DNA from: Acanthococcus lagerstroemiae
Taxonomy: Eukaryota; Arthropoda; Insecta; Hemiptera; Eriococcidae
NCBI GenBank assembly: GCA_031841125.1
Contig: CM063110.1
Location: forward strand, 24,981,626-25,045,625
Reading direction: 5' to 3'
DNA length: 64,000 nucleotides
The notes below the pieces were generated by a model, which saw only the letters and a program-made list of their open reading frames with translations, searched no databases and was not told where the DNA came from. A program made the translations under genes and the position numbers. Below, in pieces: positions 11,037 through 26,000 of the stretch. Within the stretch, counting starts at the first letter, position 1, and every line of letters begins with the position of its first letter.

Positions 11037-14000
11037 ATCTCAAATTGTTAAGTAGTGTTATTGCCGAAGGTTCCGCGGGTCTAGCTATTAGCAATGTTGA
11101 GAAAAAAATTTCATGAATACTGTGTATGATTTCTTCAAATATATGCACCGAGGCTCCTTCAAATATAAGAGTTGCCAAACATATCTACACGCTATCAGGA
11201 TAAGTTGGCTACATACCCGATTAAGGTGGGTCAAGTACTTGGAAACGCCTTGTATATTTGAATTTGGAAATGGAGCAGCTCCGAGCTCCGCTCTATGTCC
11301 GTTGCAGAACTCGGAGCAACTAGTTAATGCGGAGTAGAGCCGGAATGGAACTAATTTCAGGAAGCTGGAACTAGAGTGAAGTCCAGAGCAACTGTTAGGA
11401 AATAGAGCGGAGCCGGGGTGAAGCTGATCTAATCTTAAGAAGCTGAAGTCGGAACGGAGCTCAGAACATTGCCCTCTCTGCTCCGACTCCCTGATGATAA
11501 GTGACCTCTAGGGACAGTTGATAAAATCTCTTTCATTCATTAGAACTCTCCTGTGGGTTTCGAATTTTAACCAGAGGGGTGGAGATTTTATCACTTGAAG
11601 GTTTGAGGCATTGTGTAGTTACCTTCACTTCATCTGAGAAAGAATTTAGGACTGCTACTGCGTTATGTGGAACCTCCTGTACAGTGATAGGAAAGTGATA
11701 AATCCCATAATTATTCTTTTTCAAGTTTGCATAGCAGCTGAAAAAACTTTAAAATTACATTCCCTACAATTTCCTACATTTTTCTAAAACTTTTAACACA
11801 CATATTCCCACAACCCACAATCAGAGGCGAAACTATAGGAGGTGAGGTGATTGACCCCCCCCCCCAATAATTTGACAGTTGGTGGATTTTGAAACTGTTC
11901 ATTTGAATTTTTCATTTCCTATGAATGTTTGTTTGTTTATTTCTTTTTCAATTAAAAAATATTTCGATAGAAAATCGGCAAATTTTTAATTTTAAAAAAT
12001 TTGGCGTCTAATTTTTAGTTTTAAAAAAATGTGTCGGCAAATTTTTCTTCTCCACCTCCCCAAACTGAAAATCAAATTTCGTTTTTGAAAATGGAGTATC
12101 TTGGACTCCTGTCAGAAACTAGTCAGTCAAAAGCCGAAGATTTCAAGCTGAGTATCGAAAGTTATCTTAGAGGTTTGAATTTCGAATTTCTACAGCCTGA
12201 AATTCGAGAAAGTTAAACATTTTATTAAAATCTAAAATTTGAAAGCAAAAGACTTATTTTCCAATGTCACCAGCTGAATCCGATAGCTAATGTTCTATTG
12301 TTTAATTTACAGGATTTGGTCCTGGTGAATATGGGAGGGAAATTTAGTAGTGATGTGGAAATAATCGATCACTAATCGATTAATCGATTAATTGAAAGTA
12401 ATTGATTAAAAAAACTCGATTATTTTTTCCCCAAATTAGTTGATTAATCAATTATTTTGCTTCGATTAATCAATTAATTCGTTATCAAATTTTTGCTACA
12501 ATGTGAATGGTGAATGACTGAACTAAATGTGAGTTTCCAATTCGGATTTACTATTTAGAATTTTTTTCATATTATAATGAAATTTCAAATTTGATCAATT
12601 GCGATTGCGAACCGAAGGTGGAAAATGAAAACATAAAATGATTTCAAAATCGCAGTTTGTGCTTCAGTTCTTTTAATTTGTAGCGATCCATCAGATCATT
12701 GGCAATTACGGAATTTCAATCATTAGCAATTACGGAGTTTTAGAGGAGTACGAAAATAATCGAGTAACCGAAATAATCGATTATTTTTACCAAAAAATAA
12801 TTGATTAGAGTATTTTGGTAATTCGAAATAATCGATTAGTCGATTACTTTGAATAATCGATTAATCCACATCACTAAAATTTAATCTGGAACAAAATCCA
12901 TGTATTTTTTTCCATAAGAACGAAAGGGAGCGTGAGGCACGGATTTCCCTAATCCGATCGACCTAAAACTTTGTAGTTTTTTTGTTTTTTTTTTGATTTT
13001 ACTGGAACCAATTTAGGAGACGAATCAGAGGAACTTCAGAAAAAAAAAAAAGATCACCAAGAGTAAATAACGACCACCTTAATGTGTAAAGGAAGTTGTG
13101 GGTTCCTCTCAAGTATTCTTAACATCCTTCCAGCTTACCCTCCCAGACTAGGGTGTGCTCATGGACCCGAATGTGAATGCTTAGGAGATAAGGTTCCAAT
13201 TTGCGTTTGCAGGGACGATACTAGGAGGGGGTTGAAACTGTTCATTTGAATTTTTCATTTTCTAAAAACGTTTGTTTGTTAATTTTTTCTTAAATTAAAA
13301 AACGTTTGATTAAAATATCAACAAATTTTCAAATTTCTAAAAAATTTTATCGGTAAATTTTTAGTTTTGAAAAAATTACTGTCGGCAAATTTTTCTTCCC
13401 CCCCCCCTTCCCCAAACTGAAAGTCTCAAGTTTCGTCTCTACCCCCAATTTCCAACCCACAATTTACTACATACAATTTCCTATACCCAATTTTCTAAAT
13501 ACAATTCCCCACAAATTTTCTTTAATTTCCTGCACACAATTTCCTACAAACATTTGCCTACAATGTCCTGTATTTTCCTATAATTCTTTACACCCAATTT
13601 CCTACAATTTCCTACCTACAATTTTATCTAAATTGTGTGTAGAAAATTGTGGGGAATTGTGTGTAAAAAATTGTAGAAAATAGTTGGAAAATTACGGGTA
13701 GGAAGTTGTGGGAAATGGTAGGAAATGGTAGGGAATTATAAGAAATTGTGAGTAGGAAACTACAGGAAAGTGTGTGTAAGAAATTTTAGAAAATTGTATG
13801 CAGAAAGTTTTAAGAAACTTTTTGAAGGAAATGTTACGAAATTGTGAGAAACTGTGTGTAGGAAATAGTAAGAATTTGTTGGTAGGAGTTTGTTGTAGTT
13901 TGGTGTGACAATAATGCCTTAATAGCCGATTGACTGTCTGTACAGATATAAATCTGCTTATTAACAAGGCCCTTCTGCTGGCTTCTATCAGTGGCCACCG

Positions 14001-17000
14001 TAATCGCCATTACCTCTGCTTGGAGGATAGTGACGCCCTCGTCCAGTGCCACTGAACAGTTGTCAGCGCCTTTTGCATTCGTGATTCCGTTTCCTACACC
14101 TTAATCATTCTTAGAGGCATTTGCAAACCACATAATCTCCTCTTTTCCTAGAATGCTTGGCCACCTCTTTTCCCAAGCCTCCTGTGAGGGTATCAGCGCG
14201 CGGTACGGCTTGTCAAAGAAGTGTTCCATCGCGAGTCTGTTCTTCGGCACACCAAAACATTTGTCTATCTTTCTCGCCATCTCCCATATCTTTCTGTGGC
14301 CTGCTTTTGGGCCTGAAGGTTTGGTTGACCCAGACGATAAGCCCCCATTATCGCAACTGCTTCTATAGCAGTGTGAAGTGGTGGCAAGTTTACGAGCCTT
14401 TCCAGTGCCTTAGTTGGCACCGTACGTTGTCATCACGCATGCGAGCCTTTGCAGGTGGTCTAGTTCCTCTCTGACTTTGGCCAAGTGGACCCGGCCTCAC
14501 CACACAATGGCCGCATATGTAGTTCTGGGACGTATTACACCGGTATATATCCAGCGCATCATTTTAGGAGAGAGTTCCCAGGTCCTGCCGACGAAGGTGC
14601 GGCAAGCCCAAAGAGCCTGAATCCCTTTTTTTATTTTATCTGAGACGTGATCCCGCCAGAGAGTTTTTCATCAAGATATACTCCTAAGTATGTACGTCAC
14701 GTTTACTGTGAGGGCTAACGGTCTTCCCTTGTATTGCACCTTGATCAACTCCTTGCCTTTCCTTTTGCGGGTGAAAAGACTGATCTCGGTTTTGTCCGGG
14801 CTCATCGATAACCCCTTTTTCACACACTATTTTTCCACACATCGGAGTCCCCACTGCGTTAACTCCGCGATGGTTCCCGGAAATTTGCCAGTTACCACCA
14901 AAGCCAAATTATCAGCGTAGCCCTGTGTGCATATTTTTTGACCATTTGTCTCCTCCAGCAAACTGCCCACCACTAGGCTCCACAGTAGGAGAAAGAGTAT
15001 CCCCCCCCCTATGGACAGTCCCTGATGGTCGTTGCATGGATCCATTCTTGTTGGTATGTTATCCGGATCTCTCTGCTTTTTAGCATAGATACAATCCAGT
15101 TTATTAAGCTTTCCTTCACTTCTCTTTCCCACAGGGCTGTTTCTATCGATTCGTGAGAGGTCGCGTCAAACGCTCCCTGTATATCTATGAATGTTGCTAA
15201 GACATAGTTACCGCCAGTCATCCCTTTCTCAGTTGCCGTAACAAGCGAGCGCAGTGATGACTCTACTGATCTGTCTGCCCTATATGCGTGTGCTGGTTCT
15301 CATGTAGTAGGAACCTTTTCAGGGTAACCTCTCTTAGGTGCCTCTCTGTAAGCCTTTCCAAGGTTTTTAGCATGAATGATGAGAGACCTATCGGTCTGCC
15401 TTGAGGACCCTAATGAACGGTCCCATTATGGTCTCTAGTCTTGTCTCTGTTGGCAGACTGGATAGATTCCACCTGGGCCCGGTGCTTTGTACGGTGAGAA
15501 TATATTTACCGCTCAGCATACCCTGTCTGGTGTCCCGCCGTTTCCCAATCCGTTCCGTTTTGCACACGGCTGGCTCCTGGCTACGGCTGTGTGTTTTCCA
15601 TGATCTCTGCTCCCGGAATGTGCGTGTCAATGAGGTGCTCTATTGCCTCTCTCTCGGGGTGGTAGAAAAACTACCTGTCGGGAGTTCGAGCAGCCGCTCT
15701 TCCACCCTCCTTTCCTTACTGAGAAGTTTTTGCAGGCATGCCGTCTCCGGTATCTTTTCTATAGAATCGCAGAAACGTGTCCACCCCTCGGTTTTGGCTC
15801 GCTTGACCGCCTTTTTATATGCTTTTTGGGCCTCATGATATAGTTCCCAGCAAGCTGGTGTATTAGTTTTCAGTGCTGCCCTCAGCCTTCTTCGAGTGTC
15901 TTTCCTACGTTTCCCCAACTCTGCTGTCCACCAGATGGTTTTCCGTGATTTTATTATCTTAGGCTCACAGTTCTTCTCGTAGGCGTCCCTGAGTGCACCA
16001 TCCAGTATGCTGGCTTGTGCTTTCAGGTCGTCCACGTTCTGAATCTGTTGCCAGTTGTACCTCGTTAGTTTTTCTAAATCATTTTTGAAGCCTCCCCAGT
16101 TTGTTTTCCTAGGGTTCCTAATAGCTCTGCGTTCTGCCTTAGGTGCCCGAATCTGGTATTGGATGTATCGGTGATCCGATAGAGACGGTTCGTCCAGTAC
16201 TCTCCGTCCCTGTACTCGGTCCCTAAGTTTCGAATTACAGAGTGTTACGTCTGTAACTTCTTACCCGACTTTTGTGACAAACGTTGGTTCGCTTCCCTCA
16301 TTCAGAACCAGCAGATCCTGTGTCCCAAGGTAGGTGGCTGGTTACATCCACTGCGAAAGAAGATTTAGACTATTTTTTCAGCCGTTTGCCTGGAAAATGT
16401 TGACCAATGAGCGAATACATGTAGTATTTCATTTCATATTATTTATTTTACGTCCCTTATAACTATTGTTACGCGACGAGTATCGACGAAAAGGTGTTTA
16501 TGCGTTACAGCTGTGGTACATATGTTATGATGGAGATATTTTTTGAACCAACAAAAAAATTATCACTCCGGCACTCTCAGTGTTCTGGAGATAGTTGCCA
16601 ATGTGCAATAAAGGGATGCGCATGTTTGGAGAATCACACATAAACATTTCTATAAGAATCTGGAAGAGTCTAAAACGCCATTATAAGAGTATTAGGGAAA
16701 ATTTGAAGAGTCATAAACCAATCTGGAGCCTGAAATAATTTTGAAGATTTTTAATCAGGACTGTCGTTTTACACAATATAATATTTAAATATTCTTAAAA
16801 GTTTCACCGTTTGGAACGAAACCTATGTTTTAATGAAATTTAGTGCGCGGTCTCTTCAGGGGGGCAGGGGGGGTCACCCTAATTTTTTTGTATCACGAGA
16901 CTTCACGAGGCCGGTAGCTCCTAAAACCGTCACGTATGTGCGAACTTATTCTCTGTTCAGGAAGTGTAAAAATATATTTAACAAGCTGAATCACCCGTCC

Positions 17001-20000
17001 TTCGGACGGGTTGAAACATATGCATTAGTACATATGAAACGAAATAACGTATAATTCCCATACAGAAAAAAAAAACTGGCTTTTGGAAAAACAAAAATAA
17101 AGAAAATGAAGCATGAAATTGTTTTTTCCTAAAATGGATAAGCTTTGTAATCTTTGGAAATTAAATAGAATTACCCATTCTTCTCTATCTCCAAAATGAG
17201 AAATGATCGAAATCCTATACATTTCACGTCCTCAATAGAAGTACTGAGCGGCACTTTTGCCCAAACATATGCAATAGTATGAAACGAAATTACATGTAAA
17301 TTCCCATATGAATATAAATAGGCTTATACTTATAAGCTCTGATTATTTTCTTTAATGAAAGAAAATGAAGCATGAAATTGTTTTTTCATAAATGTGTAAG
17401 CTTTGTAATCTTTAAAAATTAAATCGAATTACCCGTTCTTCTCTATCTAAAAAATATTTCAGGCCCTCAATAGGAATACTGAGGGTGCTTTCGTTCATTG
17501 TCACGCCCTGCTTCAATAGTAATAAAAATTGCCTATCATAAAGAACTTATTACTACTTGTGACAGTCACTTTTCAGTTTTAAGCATTTTTGGATTTTTGG
17601 TGAGTTTTTTCCAAAAGTTCTCAAAACCCAAAATTGAGTGCTGCTCCCAATTATGGGTATTTTCTGATTCTCCTACAATTCGCTATAAAATATTCTCGCA
17701 AATGACACTGAGGCCTTCTAAGTTGTACGCTAGAAAATTCCAGGTGGAATTTTTTCGATCCGAACAACTTTTGAAAATACCAATTATGGGTCGACCCATG
17801 ATTGGCAACGACCCACAATTGATACGAAATTTTTTGATATACCCACAATTGGTAAGTAGGTATAATAAATCAAATGAAAAATGATGTAGTTTACTTAAGT
17901 AAGTATTTCAAATTTATTTTAAAAACACGTTGACTCGCCTTCTTTGACTTCAAGTGTTTTAAAAACACATTCAACTCGAGTAAATTCACAGTACCAATAA
18001 TGGGTCTGAAAAAGGGTAGTACCAATTGTGGGTCGGGCCAAAATTTAATTTAAAAAAGTAACTGTAAAAACGGGAAATTTGGTCTTATAAGTTAAAGTAT
18101 CATTTGTACTACACTTTTCATTTGATTACCCGATCATTCACTTTGATTTTTCGCGATTTTTGCAAATTTTCCCCCCATTTTTTGAATTCCTTTATTCTTT
18201 CCGCACACACACATATGTGGACCGAAATCGAAAACTCAAGCAGAAAAATGTTCCCTAGACTCTCCTCTGTACAACCATATATAATACGCTGAGAAAATAT
18301 TGAAATTTCACACACATGAAAAATACGGCATGTTTTGATAACAACTTTGAAAAAAAATTTGATCACAACAAACACATTGAGTTATGAACTTGAAACCAAC
18401 ATGGATAGTGTAAAACATGTTGGTCCTTCGAATAGAAGAGGTTTCGCGGTTGTCCGATGCCTCGATCTAGCGAGAAAACGCGTTTTTGAAAAAAGGACTC
18501 ACAATTGATGCTAGGCTCAGAATTGGTAGTTTACCTTACTATTTTTATTTTTAATGAGATATTTCAGAATAGATCTCAGAGGATAAAAGTTCGAATGATG
18601 ATGGTTTACATTATAACCTCCTGTCTGAAAAGTATTGCCTCTCAGGCAATTTAAAAATTTCCTAAACAGGCAATTATTTGGTAACTTAGTAGTGCTGTGT
18701 TCTGATTGGTCGAAGCGGTCGAAGAATTGCCAGCTTAAATACTTTTTAATACCAGAATTAGCAACTTTTGTCAATGCCATTTTTTTGCCACATTTTTGCA
18801 GACGGGCTATTCGCCGCTGGCGATTCTACAATTTACACAGTCCCAGTCAGAGACTCTCAAAAACATTAAAGATATCGGCTTTGATAACAGTTTGTATGTT
18901 TGTGTCACAGGTCGCGCTATATGTTCTTCTTATCATTGTATGTAGTACGATTATAATTTCGCAAATTGAAAATGCCAAGCCGGTATAATAATCATCTAAA
19001 TCTCTTAATCTCTTCAATAAATGAAAAACGAAGCAAAAAAGTATTTGTAAAATAAAAGTTTGATAGTAAAAAAAACAAAAAAAAAAACAAAAAAAAACTA
19101 AAAGATTCGACGCTAGCGCTTTTACAGTTTGCACAGTCCCAGTCAGAGGCTCTAAAAAACATTAAAGATACCGGATTTCGCAAAATATGAACTGTGTTTT
19201 GAACTTGGTATATCTGTCTCCCAACCGGATGCGCAGTCAGTTACCCTAGTTACCCGAGGAATAGTTACCCATTTCCAACCCTCAATTGGACGCTGTTAAG
19301 CGTAAGATAACCAATCGAAATTTGTAAGCAAAATGAGTTATTAGTATTGTTGGAAAGAGCATAAAAAGTATAATTTTTTTAAATTAAGCCCCCGATTCAA
19401 AAATGTTACATACTGCCATATGAGACATTTTTTATAAGATTTCATTCAGTAATACCTGAGAACACCGATGAGGAAAAATCGAGACTTGTCATTATATTCT
19501 AGATTAATCTCTTTAATAAACGAAAAATTAAGCAAAAAAGTCTTTGTGAAATGAAAATTCGATAATGAAAAAACGACGCATGGCCCAAGTCTTGAACTCA
19601 TGAAGCCCTAAAGATGTTTCGAATCAATCGAATCAAAAAATAAATAAATAAATAGAATCGGTTTTCTTTCTAGTGGATGACTATTGTTATTGTGTACGTT
19701 ATCTATACCAAAGGCTAAATCAAACATGAGATGTATTCTTGCTGCTTCGATGAGTCATGAAAAGGAACGGCCAGAGGAGACTTGTGTCGGTCGGCAGTAT
19801 TACAAATGATGATGAAAAGGAATGTACTCAAAATAAAGATTTCTTACTATTCGTATATGTTCGTGCTTTCTCGTGCAAATTTGTTTTCGATTTTTTGCTC
19901 GCAATAGTATACTTTCAATCAAACCTGAGAACACCGATGAGGAAAAATCGAGACTTGTCTTTATACATTAGATTAATCTCTTTAATATATGAAAAATGAA

Positions 20001-23000
20001 GCAAAAAAATTTGTAAAATGAAAAATCGATGGTAAAAAAACGACACATGGACCAAGTCTTGAACTCATGAAACCCTAAAACAGGATTTGTAAAGTAAAAG
20101 TTCAATAATAAAAAAACGCAACATGGCCTGATCCACCACAGTATGTACACTGAGACGCTTTTAGATGAAAGAAATTAAGATTGTCTTTATAATGTAGATA
20201 TCGCATGGCCACCCTGATCGTTCTACATATCTACAATGTGTCTACTGGTCACACTGATCACTCTAACACGCGTTTACAATGACGGGGTAAGCGCGCGGAA
20301 CACTCACACATAGACACACATGCAAGGCCACTTTGAAGCTTTATTACAACTTTATGAATGGATATTTCAAATCTGTTTCACGCCACAATCCTCTTCGGAA
20401 ATACATGCTTTCATTTGAGACATTACATGAACAATTTCATGCGGTAACGACGGAGAATAAGGAAGTCAAAATTTCGCAACTTGTCTTTATATATTAGAAT
20501 ATATATTAGATTAGAAGAGAAGAAGAAGAAGAAGAAGAAGAAGAAGAAGAAGAAGAAGAGAGAAGAGAAGATAGAAGAAGAAGAAGAAGAAGAAGAAGAA
20601 GATTAGAAGAAGAAGAAGACTAGAAGAAGAAGATATGCCGGGGCATACTTCAGTTACCAGTAGTAAAAGTAAATTGATGCCCATATACTCGGTGAAAACG
20701 CAGATCCACCATCAACTCTGAGAAATTTCTGAAGAAAATGTAATTCTACAAACGACAATGAAGAAACCAGGTTACAACAATAATGTCTAATCAGCTACCT
20801 GCATAATAGCATCAGCTACCTGCATAGTAGCTACCGGAGTCATTAAATAAATGACCACACATTTAGAAGCGTAGAGACTTGGGAGAGTCACGGGACATTC
20901 AAACCGATGAATGGGAACGTTTTAAAGATTTTCGTACGTATTTCACAATAAGGAACAACAACTTGTAACATTTATTGTTGTTCAGTCGGTGAAGACTGAA
21001 TAATGTATGTCAGAGTTCCTCGAAGTTGAAGTAAACGTATGCCGAGACATTTTTCACGATTCGACGGCGAATAACTCAGAAAAATTATCCTACTCGTGTT
21101 GGGAAACTACAAATATATCTGTGCGTGTTCGGCGTACAGTCGTATCAGAACCCCGTGAAACCTCAATCGAGGCAGATTTCATCGCTTTGCCGCGGCTGAG
21201 AAAATGTTCTTGTTCCTGGTTTCTTGGTTCCTTAAATCCGCTTGCATATGCCACGGGCTAAACGTACTCGTATACACTCGCGCTAAAATGAGTACACTGT
21301 ACCCTCTTAAGACGGTAATTTCGCTACACTCGTTTCGAAAAACGCATTAGGCGAGTTTTATGTTCGTTTTTTTCTCTTTCGTCGTCTCCTCGTCCTGCGT
21401 AAATACAAAAGCTGTTCTGCATCTTTAACCAACGCTCAAGAAGAGAAAAACCTACTGGGAATACGAGCGACGCGTTAAAAAATATGCGTCGTTATGCAGC
21501 ATCTCATTTAACGGGGATATGGAAATCGGCGAGATAGTCAGCGCCGCGTAACGATAATTTCGATAAAAACGAGCTCGCCTTTTCACGAAAGTGGCTGTCT
21601 CGGGTCCCCGAGCAGAGAACGAGAGAAAGACGAGGGAAAAAAATCCGAAAACTTCGAATTACACGGTTTTATCTTGAAATTAACACATTCACCGGTATTA
21701 GAAAGTTATCGAAATTTTTGGAAATTGTACTCTGTACCCGATATGAGGGGCTGGAGCTGCAATTGCCGTAAAATTTTATGGTAGCGTTCTATCACGTTCG
21801 GCGGAAATGTTTCAGGCGTGACTAGGCACCTCATTCGACAATCAGCCGCCCGGAATCTTTGCACAGTATGCGACACCGTCAGGTGGAGTATTCGTAAACA
21901 ATTGAGAAACAGCCTGTAGCAAGATTTCCCAAAAGCCAGGTGTCCCACCCAAATTTCGGAATAAGAGCCCAAGAAGAAAACAAGCTTCTCCCAGGGATCT
22001 CGCCTGTAGGAAACTGCCGATAGTAGATGCCGACTCAGGGGCTAATAACTCGTAATAACGAACGTTCAGCCTACTATCACCATACTCTAGGTGTTTAACC
22101 ACAGACTACCACCAAGCCCCACGGGAGTCTGGGCGAGTCCACGATGACCCCTGTCCCCAGTGTACGCCATTAATGAAATAATGCTGAAAGACCTGCGCCA
22201 TCAGAATGGACGTAAGTACTTGGGAACCCACTCTTCATGTCCCTGAATGAAAAGAGGTCCACCAAAGGGAAAATTAATTTAGAAACCAGTCCAAGGATGC
22301 CACGTACCATATAAATTTGCAAACGTCCACGCATTTTTGATAAAATAAACAAAAAGATAAAGTTGCTCACAAATTCACCTCACACAAAATTATTAGAGTC
22401 ATAATAGAAATTGATTAAAAAAATGGAATGAGACACAACAGAGATACTCGACGGCTTTGTAAATAAACATGGAGCCAGTGGCTCTTACTTCGCGATACGT
22501 CCAGTTCGTACGCGGTCAAAAATAGATATATGCCCTTTAAGATGGGCTCGAATTTAACAATGAATAAATATTACACTCAGACTGCATTAAGTAATAACAA
22601 TGTAGAAATAGGGTCCTCTCTCCCCTAAAATTTAGAATAAATAACAAACTTCAGCATCAAAGCCTGGCAAATGAAATTGACCAAAAGCATGAGACTAGGA
22701 AAATATGAAACCCGCAATACTACTCACAAGGGAGTCCCCTTCTCCCAAGGACACATTCAAATTTGGATATTCAGGCTACAAATCTTGAATTAAGGACTCG
22801 AGGAGCCTAAGAGCGCTCGGAACGATCGCTTTCGATGGTCACAGCTTTAGTGACGGTTCCTGCGTCTTGATCTGATACTGGTCTCACAAGACCTGAAATT
22901 TTTAATCACCCCCCTGAACATACAGTAACAAGGATGCTGAGCCTCCACGTGAAGTTCACGTAGGCTTTCCACTAAATTTAGAACTAAAACAAAAGGGGGG

Positions 23001-26000
23001 GGGGGAATAAACAAAAATAAAACTGATTGATTTCAGCCCCAGAATTTTGATAGCACCAAGATCGAAAGTAAAGGGAATTTCTATTCCGCGCCCTTTCTAG
23101 ATCATACACGCGGGTTTGAAAGGGCGTCGGCTCCCTATGGTAAGCACGAATCTTATGTGTAAGGCTAGCACTCGCGAATCGCACTACCACGGGTCGATAA
23201 TGAAAAACCAAAATAAGGTACTTTACCTAGCATTTCAGCTAAAGATACCAAAAGGACTCATTTTGGAGTTACGTGCACCAATGCTGGATAAGCTGGAACG
23301 TTAAAGTGCGTATGATCTGCGAAGCGAGATGATGGATCTAGATCTGCGAAGTGGCGCCACTGCTACAAATCTTCCAGCAACTCAACGATAGCTGATTAAT
23401 TGCAGGAACGAACTGAAAAATAACATAGCACAGGAACTTGTCCCAAAACTCCGATTTGAGGCGACTGTGAATCGCCTACAGCACGTTTCTATCACACGTA
23501 GAAGACTCATCATTACCCAAGCTACTAAGTAGCTCACCCTACTAAAACGAAAATTCCAATAAATTTTGGGTTGGTTCCTCCTAGGAAAGATGTTTCTAGA
23601 GGAAACTCAATTTTGCCCACTTGATTCGAAAACAACACGAAATATGAGGTCCAAAATGAGGGGAGCTAGGCTTACAATGTAAAAACTCATAATAATCGAA
23701 AATTATCGGACTAAGGTACGAAATCTGACATAAAAATTTCATTATGATGTGTCATCTTTTCCTAATGTTTTCATGTGGTTGATAATCAAATTTCTTTATT
23801 TGTATTTTAGGCTTCGTATTGTAGACGGTGGTAATTTGCTAATCGCTGAAGTGCAGAAAGAAGACGAAGGTCAATATCAGTGTGTGGCTCAGAATATGAT
23901 CGGTTCTCGGCATAGCTTAACTGCTCAACTGACCGTTAATGGTAACTTCTGTCATTATACATACACTTAATTATACACTTAATTTTAAGTTTAAAAACAC
24001 CTTAGTTCAGAAGAAATTACATGATAGAAGTTGTATGTTTACGCAGAAGTGGCGATAAGTGAGGATAACTTGCGGCTTTCCTTCGTAAGATCTATTGCTC
24101 TGTCTTCAAGGTCTGCTTAAATTTTTGAGATTTTTTCCGCCTTAGAAGTGTGAAAAGAAAAGCATATATTCAGTATTTTGAGGCAGTTGATTGGTATCTC
24201 CAATTACCACTAATGTTCTGTACTCAAATGAGAGAGAAAGAGTTCTGCCCACAAGTATTGGTTTTACATAAGGGACAAAAATACCTTGGGCCCTTAGTTA
24301 AGAATGGGAGCCTTGGAAAAACAAAACAAGGGGAAAAGATGAAGTCAGCACCAGTTTTAAAGAGTTTTAAAGAAATATGAAAGCATTATATTTGCGATAA
24401 CGGTTTCTTTGTTAGAATTCCGCTCCTTCCTCCCCTGTCCACCTAGTATCCTTTGAGAAATAGCCCATGAAGAAAACTTCAAGTCTTTACTTCAAAAAAT
24501 TTAGTATGTTTTGGCCCAAAAATCTTCATTTCTCAGGAAAAAAACTTCCTCTTCATTTTGTAAAATGATGGGTTGCCACCATTTAAAGAAGTCGTGAAGA
24601 ATCTTATTGAGGAAATCTTGAAAGATCTTGAAATGGTCTGGGATAATCTCAGTGAGTTTTGAACATGTCTCATGTTGGAAACTGTCATGGAGAATGAACA
24701 AAACAATAAACATTTTAAAAGAAATGTACTGGCAAATGCGCATATCAAATGGATAAAGTTGGTCCAAAATTCGACATTAACAGGGGGGAGGGGAGGTCAA
24801 ACAAGGAGACCCGCTGTCCCTAAATTTATTTTCAATATTAGCATAGAAGAACATGGGCGTAGCCAGCAAGGGGCAAGGGGGCAATTCCCCCCCCCCCCCG
24901 GATTTAAAAAATTATGTTCCAGTACTCACAAGATTATTTTCGAATACTAAAAAGCCAACTGAATAAAATAGGATGTGCCTAGACTTTAGGCACATCCTAT
25001 GACCTCTAGGCCCTAGAGGCCTAGACGAAAATCAGTTTGATTTGTGTGGAAAATTTCTTCAGGCATCCCGTAAAAAAATGGGTAAAATATGACAAGAATT
25101 TTGATGAAATAAAAAATATTGAAATTCGAATAATTCAACAGAATAGAAAATTTTGTCGTGAGTTTTCAGACAAATGGTATTTGAAATGTACGATTCGTGG
25201 GAAATTGTGTTGACCTCAGAAAAAATAATCAGCAATTTAGTATAAAATTAACGGAAAAAATTGAAAATTTGTAACGCATATTGGAAGAAATTGAACATAA
25301 GTTAGTTCGAAATCGTCAGTCTTCGAACAGTCCGGGCATGAACATTGCGAAAGATTTCTGAAATATTCTGATTACATTCTTGATATTATGATACATAATA
25401 CAAATTTTGAAGAAAAAAAAAATTTTAGAATTCGAAGAATTCATGAAAATAGATCTGATTTGATATAATGCATATAAATCTTCAATGAAATAAAAAAGGA
25501 AAATTCTGCCTGATTCGAGGAAAATTGCAGTCTCCTGAGAAAATAATAAAGGCGTGCTGACAAAAATTTTGAAGAAAAAATCCCGAAATTATCGATTATT
25601 TTATAAAGTGGAAAAGTGAACTAAATTCAGTGTTAACTCATATGCAAACTTTGAGTAAGATTTATGAGAAAAGACAAAAAGTAATCAAAGGGTTATGATA
25701 AGCATATTGATTTTGAATTTTTTAAATGACTTATGAAAAAGTCAATAAGAATTCTGAAGAGCTTTAAAAATAGCAAAAATTCAAAACTTGTATTGAATAC
25801 GGCATTAAAAAAGTTTTTTGAGTGATGTCTGCTGTTTAAAAAAAAAAAAAAATCTCAAAAAGGAAGAGGCTTGAGCATAGAACTCGAGAGAAGTACCTAA
25901 CAGTGAGTCGCTGAATTCGAATACTGATTGCATCAGTCCTTTAGTCTGGCCCTGATTTGAACTCAAAAATCCAAATTTTAGACGATCCGAATCAGATAAC

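Noticed and set aside
20515..20635. GAA repeat as possible CRISPR-like or coding repeat
   Set aside because: Simple trinucleotide microsatellite without spacers or a frame in context.
21706..22102. Overlapping minus-strand open frames with protein-like composition
   Set aside because: Frames break within 250 bp and I recognise no motif; possibly a decayed element, not reported as a gene.
23942..24380. Possible extra robo exon at 24150-24380
   Set aside because: No fitting splice sites or phase; Ig2 joins Ig3 directly in frame without it.
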